Origin: Sneathiella litorea
Lineage (GTDB): Bacteria > Pseudomonadota > Alphaproteobacteria > Sneathiellales > Sneathiellaceae
Reading direction: 5' to 3'
Assembly (NCBI RefSeq): GCF_009882915.1
Contig: NZ_WTUW01000002.1
Coordinates: 1,454,895-1,518,894, forward strand
Length of the DNA: 64,000 bases
A model generated the notes under the pieces. That model ran no database searches and was not told where the DNA came from. It was given only the letters and a program-made list of their open reading frames with translations. Position numbers and translations under genes: made by a program. Position 1 is the first letter of the stretch. Each line of letters begins with the position of its first letter. Shown here in pieces: positions 35,035-44,545 of the stretch.

Positions 35035-36222
35035 ATGTTTAGGTCAGTACAGAGTGAAATCGGGTATAGGCATCTATTTTCTATAACAATGGTTACCTTG
35101 CTGAGCGCCCTCGTTCTATATTTGTCGCTGCCTCAATCTTCAGAGGCAAAAGAGACAGCTTACTGGAACGTCCTTTTTGTGGAGGGTACTTCTCAATGGC
35201 GCCCTATTAGCAGTACTGAAAACTGGCAAGCATTATCCAAAGAGCAGCAGCTCCCTGCACGAATAGAACTCCGGACCCTGGATAATTCCCAAGCGGTTAT
35301 CGCGCACGGTTTCGACAAAATAGAGCTTGAGCCTAATTCAACAATCAATGTCTCCCCCGAAGCAGATGCAGATGCTACGACCGCAATTAATCAACTAAAA
35401 GGTAAAGTTGGATATTCAGTCCAGAAACGCAAAGCCCGCACGTTCTCCGTGACCGCGCCATATCTTGTTGCTGTTGTGAAGGGAACCAGTTTCAGTGTGG
35501 ATATCAATGAAGAATCAACCCAAGTCGACGTGGATGAAGGAATTGTTTCTGTATCTAATGTAAGCGATGGCACTACGGCCGATGTTACAGCTGGAATGTC
35601 TGCAAATGTTTCCAACAATACTAAGGGTGTCTCCACAAGCATGACTAACAGTTCTAATTCCACGAATACTGGCCTCGGAATTAGTGCCGAAGGTGGCACA
35701 AGCGGAGCTGGCGGTGTTGAAGGCAGCAACGCAAGCGTCGGCGTAGGCGTTGGCGGCATTGGTGTAGGTGTCGGCGTCGGTGTTTCTGATGGTGGTATCA
35801 GCGCAAGTGCAGGTGTTGGCGTTGGTGGCGTCGGAGCCAGTGTGGGTGTCGGTGTCGGAAGCAGCGGCGTTGGTGCCAGTGTTGGAGCAGACGTCGGCGG
35901 CGTTGGAGCTAGTGCAGGCGTAGGTGCCGGAAGTGATGGCGTTGGTGCCAGCGCTGGCGCAAGCGCAGGCGGTGTCGGAGCTGATGCAGGCGTAGGTGCC
36001 GGAAGTGATGGCGTTGGTGCTAGCGCAGGGGCAAGCGCTGGTGGCGTCGGAGCTGATGCAGGCGTCGGAGTTGGCGACAGCGGTGTCGGTGCAGATGCAG
36101 GCGTTGGCGGTGCAGATGCAGGCGTTGGCGGTATCGGTGTCGGTGTAGGTATCGGTAGTGACGGTGTTGGAGTCGGCGTCGGTATCGGCGGTATCGGTGT
36201 AAGTGTTGGTATCGGCGGCTAA
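35035..36222 (+). CDS. FecR-domain protein with long glycine-rich repeat tail
   Basis: A 395-residue envelope protein. The start at 35035 follows GGAG; a TTG at 34996 would lengthen the frame. It has one N-terminal hydrophobic segment ([20 protein letters not shown], signal or anchor, ending SEAKE), then a FecR-type domain of about 100 residues ([41 protein letters not shown]). The rest, about 180 residues, is a low-complexity Gly/Val/Ala/Ser repeat ([17 protein letters not shown]). It lies 24 bases before a CHASE2 histidine kinase. FecR-like and CHASE2 proteins are often neighbours, and the pair may form an extracytoplasmic sensor, which is inferred. Confidence 0.87.
   Translation: MFRSVQSEIGYRHLFSITMVTLLSALVLYLSLPQSSEAKETAYWNVLFVEGTSQWRPISSTENWQALSKEQQLPARIELRTLDNSQAVIAHGFDKIELEPNSTINVSPEADADATTAINQLKGKVGYSVQKRKARTFSVTAPYLVAVVKGTSFSVDINEESTQVDVDEGIVSVSNVSDGTTADVTAGMSANVSNNTKGVSTSMTNSSNSTNTGLGISAEGGTSGAGGVEGSNASVGVGVGGIGVGVGVGVSDGGISASAGVGVGGVGASVGVGVGSSGVGASVGADVGGVGASAGVGAGSDGVGASAGASAGGVGADAGVGAGSDGVGASAGASAGGVGADAGVGVGDSGVGADAGVGGADAGVGGIGVGVGIGSDGVGVGVGIGGIGVSVGIGG
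35899..36114 (+). repeat. Three 72-base in-frame tandem repeats in the FecR-domain gene
   Basis: Copies start at 35899, 35971 and 36043 (24 codons each, residues 289-360). The first two encode nearly the same residues, beginning [11 protein letters not shown] and [11 protein letters not shown] and ending in SAGASAG; the third has diverged after GVGADAGVG. They sit in a longer, less regular Gly-rich region (about 35700-36220). Slippage in this repeat could vary the length of the tail. Confidence 0.85.
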
Positions 36223-36246
36223 CACATAACCTGACATCCGATTGAA

Positions 36247-38460
36247 ATGCTCCTTCGGGCTTTCACATGGTTGCTGGCTTTCGGCATAAGCGTTGCCGCT
36301 TTTAGCTTCCATACACTGGACTTCATAGAAAGACCATTGCTGGAGCAGCGCTTCAAGCTCGATCATCATGACGCAGACCCGAACATTATTATTGTTGAGA
36401 TTGATCCGAAAAGTCTGCGGGAAGTTGGTATTTGGCCCTGGAAACGCTCGCTCCATGCGTTGCTGATTGATCGTCTGACTGCAGCAGATGTATCTGCAAT
36501 CGTTATGGATGTGGATTTCAGCCTCGCGAGCAATGACGCAGACGATTCCGCATTTGAGAAGGCACTCGAGAGAAGCGACGGGCGGACTGTGCTTGCCGCC
36601 TTCCGGCAGTGGAGCGAAGCCGATAATTCCTTTATCGATATTGGGCCCATGCCACGCTTCGCCCAGCATGCGGAGATTACATCAGCGAACGTTTTCCCGG
36701 CAACCGACGGTCTTCTCTGGCGTCAGATACTGACTCAGGAATGGAATCAACGGATTATTCCAACATTGGCAAGTAGCCTGGCTACCAAATCAGGGCTATT
36801 TAGCCCTTCCAAAAATCCTATCCAGGATTTTGGTATTGATTATAGCATCGACCTGTCATCTTTTCAGCGCTACTCCTTCTCTGATGTTGTCAGGGGCGAT
36901 ATTGATCCTGCATTGTTGAAAGGAAAAACAGTCCTCGTTGGCGCAACCGCCGTAGAGCTTGGTGATAATGTTGCCACGCCCTTATACAAGTCCCTGCCAG
37001 GGGCTCTAGTTCAGATGCTTGCAGCCCAGTCTCTTGTCACTAATCGCGCTTTACAGCCAATCCCAACCAGCCTGACCGTCATTAGTTTGTTTTTGATAAC
37101 GGTCTTCATTGCAATTATCAGCTGGAAATTCCGGTTAATTCATATACTCGCTGTTGTCCTTGCCTGTGATGTCGTCATTTTCGCCGCCGCCGTGGTGGTG
37201 CAGTCCAGAACCGAACTATTAATACCCGTTGCACCCTTTTTTATAGGCACCTTTTTAACTGGCAGCTTTACTGTTCTCATTCGCTACCACCAGCTTGCCC
37301 TTAACGTTATGGCAGAACGACTAGGGCGTTTGCGCGCTCAGGCTCTCATGGCAAATGTCGCGAGGAATGCTTTTGATGCCTTAATCACAACGGATGAACA
37401 GGGGCGCATAAAAACTATAAATCTCGCTGCAGAACGTATTTTTGATATCAGTTCGGCGAACGCAAAGGGACGTCTTATGTCGGAATTTTACATTCCTTCG
37501 ACCTTGACTGACGGCAACACGTTTGATCAGGTGCTGGATAAGGCCGTCACCACGGGTAAGCCTTTACGTATTTTATGCAAGAGAACTGCTGGAAAGGCGT
37601 TTCATGCCGATATGGCTGTGACAGCCATGGAGGACAAGGACAGCAATGGCCTCATCCTTTTGATGCGAGATATCGATCAACGTGTCAGAGCAGAAAGAAT
37701 TGCCCAGCGGAAAGAACGCCAATTGGTGGCAGCCAAACAGCAAGCCGAATTGGCAAATCGTGCCAAAACCGAATTTCTTGCCAATATGAGCCATGAGTTC
37801 AAGACTCCCCTGAACGCGATGATGGGTTTCTCGGAGACAATGAAGGGGGAATTTTTCGGCCCATTAGGCTCCCCCAAATATATTGAATACTCTACGGACA
37901 TATATAACAGTGGCGCCAGGCTTCTGGAGACGGTAACAGACGTTCTTGACTTTGCGCGGCTCGAAAATGATGAATTGGTAGTGCAAAAACAAAAAGTTGA
38001 TTTGCCCGCAATTGTAAAACGCCTCGGGGAGATGTCACTTGACCGTGCAGAAGCGGCCGGACTTGACCTCATTTTTGAGATACCCGAGGAACAACTTGTC
38101 TATGAAACCGACGAGAGATTATTAAAGCAGGCCTTTAGCTCCCTCATTTCAAATGCCTTAAAGTTCAATCGGGATGGCGGCTATATAAAGTTGGCGTTAT
38201 GTCGTAGCGCAACCGGTGATATAAACTTATCCGTATCAGATAACGGCATCGGCATCGCAGAAGAGGAAATCGAAACCTGCCTCAAGGCGTTTGGACAGGC
38301 AAACAGAGGTCTCCAGCGAAAATATGAGGGCACGGGTTTGGGGCTAACCCTAGCTAAACAATATGCGGAAAAATTGGGCGGTACGTTGCAGATTAGCTCT
38401 AAACTCGGCGAAGGAACAACAGTAACAATATGCCTTCCTGAAGAAGTCAAAACAGAATAA
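36247..38460 (+). CDS. CHASE2 domain sensor histidine kinase
   Basis: A 737-residue membrane kinase. Order: N-terminal membrane helix (1-20), extracytoplasmic CHASE2 domain (~25-275; IIIVEIDPKSLREVGIWPWK, MDVDFSL), three membrane helices (~275-355), a PAS domain (~370-480), a HisKA dimerisation domain with His516 in ANMSHEFKTPLNAMMGFSET, and a HATPase domain (N box SSLISNALKFN, DNGIGI, GTGLGLTLAKQYA). It lacks a receiver domain and no response regulator is adjacent, so its partner is encoded elsewhere. The FecR-domain gene just upstream may supply or modulate the signal. Confidence 0.93.
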   Translation: MLLRAFTWLLAFGISVAAFSFHTLDFIERPLLEQRFKLDHHDADPNIIIVEIDPKSLREVGIWPWKRSLHALLIDRLTAADVSAIVMDVDFSLASNDADDSAFEKALERSDGRTVLAAFRQWSEADNSFIDIGPMPRFAQHAEITSANVFPATDGLLWRQILTQEWNQRIIPTLASSLATKSGLFSPSKNPIQDFGIDYSIDLSSFQRYSFSDVVRGDIDPALLKGKTVLVGATAVELGDNVATPLYKSLPGALVQMLAAQSLVTNRALQPIPTSLTVISLFLITVFIAIISWKFRLIHILAVVLACDVVIFAAAVVVQSRTELLIPVAPFFIGTFLTGSFTVLIRYHQLALNVMAERLGRLRAQALMANVARNAFDALITTDEQGRIKTINLAAERIFDISSANAKGRLMSEFYIPSTLTDGNTFDQVLDKAVTTGKPLRILCKRTAGKAFHADMAVTAMEDKDSNGLILLMRDIDQRVRAERIAQRKERQLVAAKQQAELANRAKTEFLANMSHEFKTPLNAMMGFSETMKGEFFGPLGSPKYIEYSTDIYNSGARLLETVTDVLDFARLENDELVVQKQKVDLPAIVKRLGEMSLDRAEAAGLDLIFEIPEEQLVYETDERLLKQAFSSLISNALKFNRDGGYIKLALCRSATGDINLSVSDNGIGIAEEEIETCLKAFGQANRGLQRKYEGTGLGLTLAKQYAEKLGGTLQISSKLGEGTTVTICLPEEVKTE

Positions 38461-38622
38461 CCACACCCCAGCCAACAGGTTTATTCTTACGGGTCGCATT
38501 ATTTTCTCCACCTCGGATGACCCCAGTTTTTGGAAATCGAGAACGAGGCACAGGAGAGGGAAAAGCGGATGTCCGTTATCCGCTTCCGGAAGGAATTATA
38601 TTGCGGTTGTTCTTCTATCGTT

Positions 38623-38632
38623 TACAATTGTA
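38623..38632. promoter_or_regulatory. Palindrome next to the enuR start
   Basis: TACAATTGTA is a perfect palindrome two bases before the ATG at 38635. Its half-site TACAAT/ATTGTA recurs three times upstream of the uehA operon (40026-40065), suggesting EnuR autoregulation. If this is an operator, either the start of enuR is leaderless or the coding start lies upstream at 38569. Confidence 0.45.
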
Positions 38633-38634
38633 GC

Positions 38635-40026
38635 ATGACAAAATGGATCCCAAGGCGCGAGACACTGGATCGCCCCCTTCACGTTGGTATCGCGAACTCT
38701 CTCAAGGAGGCTATATCCGAAGGTAAACTCGCAGTCGGAGAACGTCTCCCTCCACATAGAACTTTAGCAGATTCATTAGGTGTTAGTGTCCACACCGTTG
38801 GCAAAGCCTATGATGAACTCACACGTACAGGCCTGGTTGGCGGCCAAGTCGGACGGGGTACTTTTGTTCTGGATCCGTCACAAAACTCCCAACAACCATT
38901 TTTAATGGAAAGGACTAATCAAGGGCTCATTGATCTTTCCATTGCGCGCCCGCTTTATGACAATCTTCATGCAGGCAAGATGCAGTCTGCACTCAAGGAT
39001 ATGTCCACGAGCTTAAACCCTGACGTTTATTTGGCCTGTCGGCCGAATGTAGGGTTGGAGGAACATCGCAACGCAGGTGTTAAGTGGTTATCGCGATGTG
39101 GATTGAAGACCTCTGCAAAAAATATCGTCATGACCAACGGAGTATGCCACGGCATGACAACTGCCCTATCCTCCGTGGCTCGCCATGGGGACGTTGTTGT
39201 TACAGATGCAATTGCTTACCACCTCATAATCTCTCTTTGCTCCTATCTCGGCATACGTCTGCAAGGCCTTAAGATGGATAATGAAGGCGTTCTGCCAGAC
39301 GCATTTGAAGCGGCCTGCAAACAACAGGAGGTGAAGGTTTTCTTCACTGCTCCTACACTCGCAGGCCCATCTGTCAGCCTTATGTCGCTAGAAAGGCGGA
39401 AGGAACTCGTCCGAATCGCACGGCAAAATGACGTCTTGATTATTGAGGATGATGTCCTTGGACCTTTACCAGAGAATCGCCCTCCTCCAATATCCGCGCT
39501 TGCTCCAGAAAGATCCATTTACCTTACTTCTTTCACAAAATGCGTCATGCCAGGCCTACGTACAGGATATCTGGTCACACCAGAAACACTTCTGCCCACC
39601 ATTACAGGGAGGCTGATTGTATTTAGCTGGATGGCCACACCATTCATTTCAGAAATCGCGAGCCGTTGGATTGAAGATGGTACAGCCGACGAATTAGTGC
39701 GCTGGCAAAGAGAAAAAATCGCTGAACGCCATGCAATTGTGACAGAAGAACTGGCCCAATTTAACTGGGTCGGGCATCCAGCCGCCCTCCATTTTTGGCT
39801 CCGGCTACCTGAGCAATGGAGTGCACAAAATATGGTTGACCATGCAAAAGCTCTTGGGGTTGCCGTAGCCCCCCCACAACCTTTTATGACGGCACAAAGC
39901 GAACCCATGAACGCTGTCCGTATTGCTGTTGGTGGAGTAAGCAGTATAGATAGGTTTCGGCAGGGCCTGATCCTTATCAAAGACTTGTTAAAGCGATCAC
40001 CGGAGCCTTTGCCCCAAATTCTATAA
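38635..40026 (+). CDS. enuR: MocR/GntR-type PLP-dependent regulator of ectoine uptake and catabolism, EnuR
   Basis: A 463-residue MocR-type protein: a GntR winged helix-turn-helix (~residues 15-80, PPHRTLADSLGVSVHTVGKAY) joined to an aminotransferase-fold domain. The PLP Schiff-base lysine is Lys302 (SFTKCVMPG), the number I recall for EnuR of Ruegeria pomeroyi. EnuR represses the ueh/eut genes; the inducers are ectoine-derived metabolites that bind PLP. It precedes a complete uehABC-usp-eutABCDE-asnC-ssd-atf block in the canonical order. The ATG at 38635 lacks a ribosome site; ATG 38569 has AGGAGAGGG upstream and would add 22 residues, so the start is uncertain. Confidence 0.92.
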   Translation: MTKWIPRRETLDRPLHVGIANSLKEAISEGKLAVGERLPPHRTLADSLGVSVHTVGKAYDELTRTGLVGGQVGRGTFVLDPSQNSQQPFLMERTNQGLIDLSIARPLYDNLHAGKMQSALKDMSTSLNPDVYLACRPNVGLEEHRNAGVKWLSRCGLKTSAKNIVMTNGVCHGMTTALSSVARHGDVVVTDAIAYHLIISLCSYLGIRLQGLKMDNEGVLPDAFEAACKQQEVKVFFTAPTLAGPSVSLMSLERRKELVRIARQNDVLIIEDDVLGPLPENRPPPISALAPERSIYLTSFTKCVMPGLRTGYLVTPETLLPTITGRLIVFSWMATPFISEIASRWIEDGTADELVRWQREKIAERHAIVTEELAQFNWVGHPAALHFWLRLPEQWSAQNMVDHAKALGVAVAPPQPFMTAQSEPMNAVRIAVGGVSSIDRFRQGLILIKDLLKRSPEPLPQIL

Positions 40027-40065
40027 TTGTACTGCTACAATATAATATTTGACATGCAATACAAT
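40026..40065. promoter_or_regulatory. Candidate EnuR operators and promoter upstream of uehA
   Basis: ATTGTA (40026-40031) and TACAAT (40036-40041) form an inverted repeat with a four-base spacer, and a third TACAAT lies at 40060-40065. A TATAAT (40041-40046) and a TTGACA (40049-40054) are interleaved, so EnuR bound here would block transcription. The repeated half-site is seen; binding is inferred from EnuR family behaviour. Confidence 0.5.
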
Positions 40066-40271
40066 TGGGGGCCAGACTTTTAGCGAAAAATTTAGTCAAG
40101 TTGTTTTTCGTCAAACTCTGTACTGGACTTGATCCTTGGAAGGCCACTGTGGGGAAAACCATTATTGCTTTTATGTATCAAAAATAGTGTTTCGGAGTTT
40201 TAGGGCTGTTGTGCGCGAGGAAAATCAACTTGTCGAAAATCGCCAAACAACTAACTGGAGGTATGGCACTG

Positions 40272-41291
40272 ATGACTTTGAAAAATCGCGGCTTCATAGG
40301 CTGCTTAACAGCTGTGGCGACATTCGCTGCAGGGTTGAGCGCCGCACAAGCAGATAGCTGGAAATACGCATTTGAAGAATCCCTGACTGAAGTTCAGGGA
40401 GTTTATGCAACAAAGTTCAAAGAAGAGATTGAAAAAAACTCTGACAATGAAATCCAGCTATTTCCCTATGGAACACTGGGTGAGTCAGCGGACCTAATGG
40501 AGCAGACCCAAGCGGGCATCCTTCAATTCGTTGATCAGTCTCCCGGATTCACCGGCGCACTGATCCCGGAAGCACAGGTATTTTTTGTTCCCTATTTGCT
40601 TCCGACTGATCAGAAACACCTGGCTCGCTTCTTCCGGGAAAGCAAGGCCATTAATAACGATTTCAAGGATCTTTACGCGGAACAAGGCCTGGAGCTCTTA
40701 CAGATGTTCCCCGAAGGCGAAGTCGCAATGACGACAAAAGAGCCTGTTAATAGCTGTGAGGATCTTAACGAAGTTAAATTCCGCGTTATGACAAACCCGC
40801 TTCTGGTCGAAGCCTATAAAGCATTTGGGGCGACGCCAACGCCTCTGCCTTGGGGTGAGGTTTATGGCAGCTTGCAAACCAACATTATTCAGGGCCAGGA
40901 AAATCCAACCTTCTACCTTTACTCAACAAAGCTGTATGAGGTTACAGATTACATCACTTATACCGGCCATAGCAATTTTACGACAGCCGTCATGGCCAAC
41001 AAGGAATTCTTTGACGGCCTGAGCGATGCTGATAAGAAGATCGTTCAGGATGCCGCTAAAGCAGCGTTTGAACATATTGTTGTTTATCAGGATGGCCTGG
41101 CTCAGCAGGAACTGAAAAAAATCAAGGAAACAAAGCCAAGCATGACGGTTACCGTGCTCTCTGAAGAGCAGCGCTCCTGCTTTAAAGATGCCGCAGGTGA
41201 CGTGGAGGCTAAATTCATCGAAATGACCGGTGATCGCGGCACGGCAATCCTTAAACAGTTTAAGGCAGACCTTGCTGCCACTGCTCAATAG
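40272..41291 (+). CDS. uehA: Ectoine/hydroxyectoine TRAP transporter, periplasmic binding protein UehA
   Basis: A 339-residue DctP-type binding protein starting at ATG 40272, ten bases after GGAGG, with a signal peptide (MTLKNRGFIGCLTAVATFAA to AQAD). The specificity region is EVKFRVMTNPLLVEAYKAF, then LPWGEVYGSLQTNIIQGQEN, as in ectoine-binding UehA proteins. It captures ectoine or hydroxyectoine in the periplasm for UehBC. Identification rests on family plus the order enuR-uehABC-usp-eut. A stem-loop follows the gene (41310-41338). Confidence 0.92.
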   Translation: MTLKNRGFIGCLTAVATFAAGLSAAQADSWKYAFEESLTEVQGVYATKFKEEIEKNSDNEIQLFPYGTLGESADLMEQTQAGILQFVDQSPGFTGALIPEAQVFFVPYLLPTDQKHLARFFRESKAINNDFKDLYAEQGLELLQMFPEGEVAMTTKEPVNSCEDLNEVKFRVMTNPLLVEAYKAFGATPTPLPWGEVYGSLQTNIIQGQENPTFYLYSTKLYEVTDYITYTGHSNFTTAVMANKEFFDGLSDADKKIVQDAAKAAFEHIVVYQDGLAQQELKKIKETKPSMTVTVLSEEQRSCFKDAAGDVEAKFIEMTGDRGTAILKQFKADLAATAQ

Positions 41292-41309
41292 GGCTGTATG
41301 CCTAAAAGT

Positions 41310-41338
41310 ACCGGGCGGTTTTTAATAAATTGCCCGGT
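41310..41338 (+). promoter_or_regulatory. Intercistronic hairpin between uehA and uehB
   Basis: ACCGGGC (41310-41316) pairs with GCCCGGT (41332-41338), 18 bases after the uehA stop. It may stabilise uehA mRNA or reduce readthrough into uehB. Confidence 0.6.
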
Positions 41339-41384
41339 GCACTATCCTCAAAATTTTGGGTTCGGATGAAACAGGGAATGCCTC

Positions 41385-41951
41385 GTGACAGATAAAGCTC
41401 ACAAATCAATGCTACCCGGTTTCTTAGGGCAGATCGACACCTTGATCGGTCGAGCGGAAGCCGTCATCCTTGCAGCCGGCGTATTATTGATGGCCCTGAA
41501 TACAGTAGGCAATGTCATCGGTCGGTTTGTCTTTCAATACAGCTTCTTCTTCACAGAAGAGGTAAACAGAATTCTCATTATCATGATTACCTTTGCGGGC
41601 ATCGGCTATGCTGCGCGTCATGGACGGCACATTAGAATGTCAGCCATATATGACGCTCTTCCCATTCGAACGCGGAAGGTCATGATGATCCTCATTACAG
41701 TAATAACGGCGCTGACCATGTTCGCTCTGTGCTATTTCTCTATCGGGTATATTCTAAAAGTTGCAGCCTCCGGACGAGTGTTACCCGCTCTTCAGATTCC
41801 TGTTTATCTGATCTTTCTTTGGGTTCCCGTCGGTTTCGCCGTCACCGGAATCCAGTATGCGCTCACAACGGTTAAAAACCTTCTCGAAAAAGACGTCTAC
41901 CTCTCCACACATATGCTGGAAGGCTATGACGATAACGAGATCGAGGTCTAG
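41385..41951 (+). CDS. uehB: Ectoine/hydroxyectoine TRAP transporter, small membrane subunit UehB
   Basis: A 188-residue DctQ-type membrane protein beginning with GTG at 41385. It has four membrane helices and the conserved [20 protein letters not shown] and [12 protein letters not shown] segments. It links UehA to UehC. The stop lies nine bases before uehC. It belongs to the ectoine block by position. Confidence 0.9.
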   Translation: MTDKAHKSMLPGFLGQIDTLIGRAEAVILAAGVLLMALNTVGNVIGRFVFQYSFFFTEEVNRILIIMITFAGIGYAARHGRHIRMSAIYDALPIRTRKVMMILITVITALTMFALCYFSIGYILKVAASGRVLPALQIPVYLIFLWVPVGFAVTGIQYALTTVKNLLEKDVYLSTHMLEGYDDNEIEV

Positions 41952-41960
41952 GAGAGTCAG

Positions 41961-43244
41961 ATGGCAATCAAAATAACAGCGATCATGATTGTTCTCCTGC
42001 TGGCAGGCTTACCGATGATGATCCCGCTTCTGCTAGCTGCCTTTTACGGATTTTACGAGCTTTTCAACGGCTTTTCAAAAATGGACTTCATGGTCCAGCA
42101 GATGCTGGCGGGTATTCGCCCTGCATCATTGATTGCAGTCCCAATGTTTATCCTGGCGGCAGAAATCATGACCCGGGGTCAATCTGCAAACCGGCTTATC
42201 GACATGGTCATGAAGTTTATCGGTCATGTCAGAGGGGGACTGGCCGTTAGTACAGCTACAGCCTGCACCTTGTTTGGAGCCGTATCGGGATCGACCCAGG
42301 CCACTGTCGTAGCCGTTGGATCTCCGTTACGCCCTCGAATGCTGAAAGCCGGGTATAAAGACTCATTTGTCCTAGCATTGATCATCAATGCCAGCGATAT
42401 CGCCTTTCTGATACCACCCAGTATCGGCATGATTATTTATGGGGTGATTTCCAGCACCTCCATATCAGAACTGTTCATTGCCGGTGTTGGTCCGGGTCTT
42501 CTGCTAATGGTCCTTTTCTCCGCATACAGCATGATATATGCGACCATTAAAAAGGTTCCAACCGAGCCAAAGGCAACCTGGTCTGAACGCCTTGATGCCG
42601 CGCGAAAGGCTATTTGGCCACTCGGCTTCCCTGTTATAATCATTGGCGGCATTTATGGCGGCATTTTTAGCCCGACTGAGGCTGCGGCCGCCTGCGTCTT
42701 TTACGCACTCGTTCTGGAAATCGCCGTTTTTCGATCCCTGAAACTCATAGATATATACCAAATCGCCAAATCCACTGGCCTGATTACCGCAGTTGTGTTT
42801 ATTCTGGTTGGTGCCGGTGCGGCCTTTTCATGGGTTATCTCTTTTGCCCAGATCCCACAGGAAATTCTGGGGGCGATTGGCATTACCGAGATGGGTCCCA
42901 AAGCGGTTCTGGGTGTTATTTCCGTTTCCTTTTTCATCGGATGTATGTTTGTTGATCCGATCGTTGTGATTCTGGTTCTTGTGCCCATTTTTGCACCGGT
43001 GGTAGATGCTGTAGGTCTAGATCCGGTTCTAGTGGGAACAATTATCACCTTACAGGTCGCTATCGGATCTGCGACGCCCCCATTTGGATGTGATATTTTC
43101 ACGGCAATAGCCGTCTTTAAACGACCGTATGCTGATGTTGTCAGGGGGATTCTCCCATTTACGATCATTCTCGCCGCAGTCTCAGTAGCTCTTATATTCT
43201 TCCCACAAATTGCCCTGTTCGCTCGTGATCTGGCCTTTCGCTGA
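41961..43244 (+). CDS. uehC: Ectoine/hydroxyectoine TRAP transporter, large membrane subunit UehC
   Basis: A 427-residue DctM-type carrier, with SLIAVPMFILAAEIMTRGQS, ATACTLFGAVSGSTQATVVA, IAFLIPPSIGMIIYGVI and FSPTEAAAACVFYAL. It moves ectoines across the inner membrane with sodium. The start follows AGGAGAGTCAG. It is followed after 17 bases by the usp gene, matching the known uehABC-usp order. Confidence 0.93.
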   Translation: MAIKITAIMIVLLLAGLPMMIPLLLAAFYGFYELFNGFSKMDFMVQQMLAGIRPASLIAVPMFILAAEIMTRGQSANRLIDMVMKFIGHVRGGLAVSTATACTLFGAVSGSTQATVVAVGSPLRPRMLKAGYKDSFVLALIINASDIAFLIPPSIGMIIYGVISSTSISELFIAGVGPGLLLMVLFSAYSMIYATIKKVPTEPKATWSERLDAARKAIWPLGFPVIIIGGIYGGIFSPTEAAAACVFYALVLEIAVFRSLKLIDIYQIAKSTGLITAVVFILVGAGAAFSWVISFAQIPQEILGAIGITEMGPKAVLGVISVSFFIGCMFVDPIVVILVLVPIFAPVVDAVGLDPVLVGTIITLQVAIGSATPPFGCDIFTAIAVFKRPYADVVRGILPFTIILAAVSVALIFFPQIALFARDLAFR

Positions 43245-43261
43245 TTGGCAGGAGGTACCAT

Positions 43262-43699
43262 ATGTTTAAGAAAATTCTGATCCCGATGGATGGTTCGGAA
43301 CAATCCCTAAAAGCTCTGAAAATAGCCGTCAATTTGCAGGAATCTTTTGATTGCGAGCTAATTATCCTGACTGTATTCAGGCATCACAGTCTTTTAGAAA
43401 CCTCTATGTCCATGGTTCGCTCGGAGGAGCCAGAGATTATGGATGATATTCTGCGGAAACATGCATCCGAAGTGGCAGAAAGTGGAAAAGCATTAGCTCT
43501 GGATATGGGGGCCAAGCGGGTACGGGCTTTCGTAAAAAACGGCCACCCTTCCCGAACCATTGTCAGCTTCTCAAAAGACAAAGATATCGACCTTATTATA
43601 CTGGGTAGCAGGGGGCACGGAGACCTAGAAGGCTTTCTACTCGGTAGCGTCTCCCATAAGGTAACCAGCCTCGCTAAATGTCCGGTAATGGTGGTATAG
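43262..43699 (+). CDS. usp: Universal stress protein of the ectoine cluster
   Basis: A 145-residue Usp protein with a strong AGGAGGTACCAT before the ATG. It has the C-terminal nucleotide-binding signature LGSRGHGDLEGFLLGSVSHK followed by CPVMVV. A usp gene lies between uehC and eutA in related ectoine operons, and in a comparable TRAP system (TeaABC-TeaD of Halomonas) such a protein regulates ectoine uptake. Here the same job is likely but inferred. It is not close to the usp at 810 in sequence. Confidence 0.92.
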   Translation: MFKKILIPMDGSEQSLKALKIAVNLQESFDCELIILTVFRHHSLLETSMSMVRSEEPEIMDDILRKHASEVAESGKALALDMGAKRVRAFVKNGHPSRTIVSFSKDKDIDLIILGSRGHGDLEGFLLGSVSHKVTSLAKCPVMVV

Positions 43700-43758
43700 A
43701 ACCTTGTCTGATTTCTAACCTCAACCTCATCATACCTTTTCAGATGGGATAGATTTAA

Positions 43759-44520
43759 ATGGATACTTCAACCCTATATTCCCGGATCCTTCCATCCGAA
43801 CTGGACGCCTCTCCTGTCGCTAAAAGGATCGGCCTCATTGCGCTTGCTACAGATCATACGTCGGAACTGGATTTTGCGCGGATTTGTGACCCCGAGGAAG
43901 TTGGAGTGTATGTTGCGCGAATTACCTACGATAATCCGACCACACCGGAAAGCCTCAAACGCACAGGTCCCAGGATAACCGAGGCTGCCAGCCTGATTTT
44001 GCCTGATGAACAAATTGATGTCATCGCCTATGGATGTACAGCGGCGACTGTCGTTCTTGGGGACAAGACTGTCGCCGATTGCATTCAAAAGGCAAAACCA
44101 GGCAGTAAATGCGTGACGCCAACATCCGCTGCCTTTGCTGCCTTCGAAGCTTTAGGGGTAAAAAAGGTAAGTGTTTTGACGCCTTACTCCCCTTTGGTGA
44201 CAGAAGAACTCACTGCCTATTTTACAAGCAACGGCTTGGATGTTGTTAACTGGAACTGTTTCGGCCTTGACGACGATAGAAATATGGCCCGCGTCTCTCA
44301 TTCCAGTATTATTGCCTCCAGCGCCGAGACTATTGATGAGGACGCCGACGCCCTCTTTATCTCCTGCACGGCTGTACGGGCTGCCGTTTGCGTAGACGAA
44401 ATTGAACGTATCACGGGCAAGCCCGTAGTGACATCCAATCAAGCCGTTGTCTGGCGCAGCCTCCGACTAGCCGGTATTACCAGAAAAATCCCCGGCTATG
44501 GCCGGCTGTTCCAAATTTGA
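43759..44520 (+). CDS. eutA: Hydroxyectoine-to-ectoine conversion protein EutA (Asp/Glu racemase family)
   Basis: A 253-residue member of the Asp/Glu racemase/maleate isomerase superfamily, with both cysteine regions visible (AYGCTAATVVLGD and FISCTAVRAAV). EutA, EutB and EutC are thought to convert hydroxyectoine to ectoine, so their genes follow the transporter. It lies just after usp and its 3' end is 25 bases before the preferred eutB start. The assignment depends mostly on gene order. Confidence 0.9.
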   Translation: MDTSTLYSRILPSELDASPVAKRIGLIALATDHTSELDFARICDPEEVGVYVARITYDNPTTPESLKRTGPRITEAASLILPDEQIDVIAYGCTAATVVLGDKTVADCIQKAKPGSKCVTPTSAAFAAFEALGVKKVSVLTPYSPLVTEELTAYFTSNGLDVVNWNCFGLDDDRNMARVSHSSIIASSAETIDEDADALFISCTAVRAAVCVDEIERITGKPVVTSNQAVVWRSLRLAGITRKIPGYGRLFQI

Positions 44521-44545
44521 ATCACCCAACAAGAAGGACCGCGAA

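Noticed and set aside
35899-36114. Repeat array that could be taken for CRISPR
   Set aside because: The copies are directly adjacent, in frame, 72 bases long and coding, without spacers.
35515-36669. 384-codon minus-strand frame, Thr/Ala/Cys-rich
   Set aside because: It is the shadow of the Gly-rich repeat on the other strand; its composition is a by-product of the repeat.
40041-40054. TATAAT and TTGACA taken together as one promoter
   Set aside because: Their order and spacing do not fit a single sigma-70 promoter, so I report them only as part of a regulatory region.
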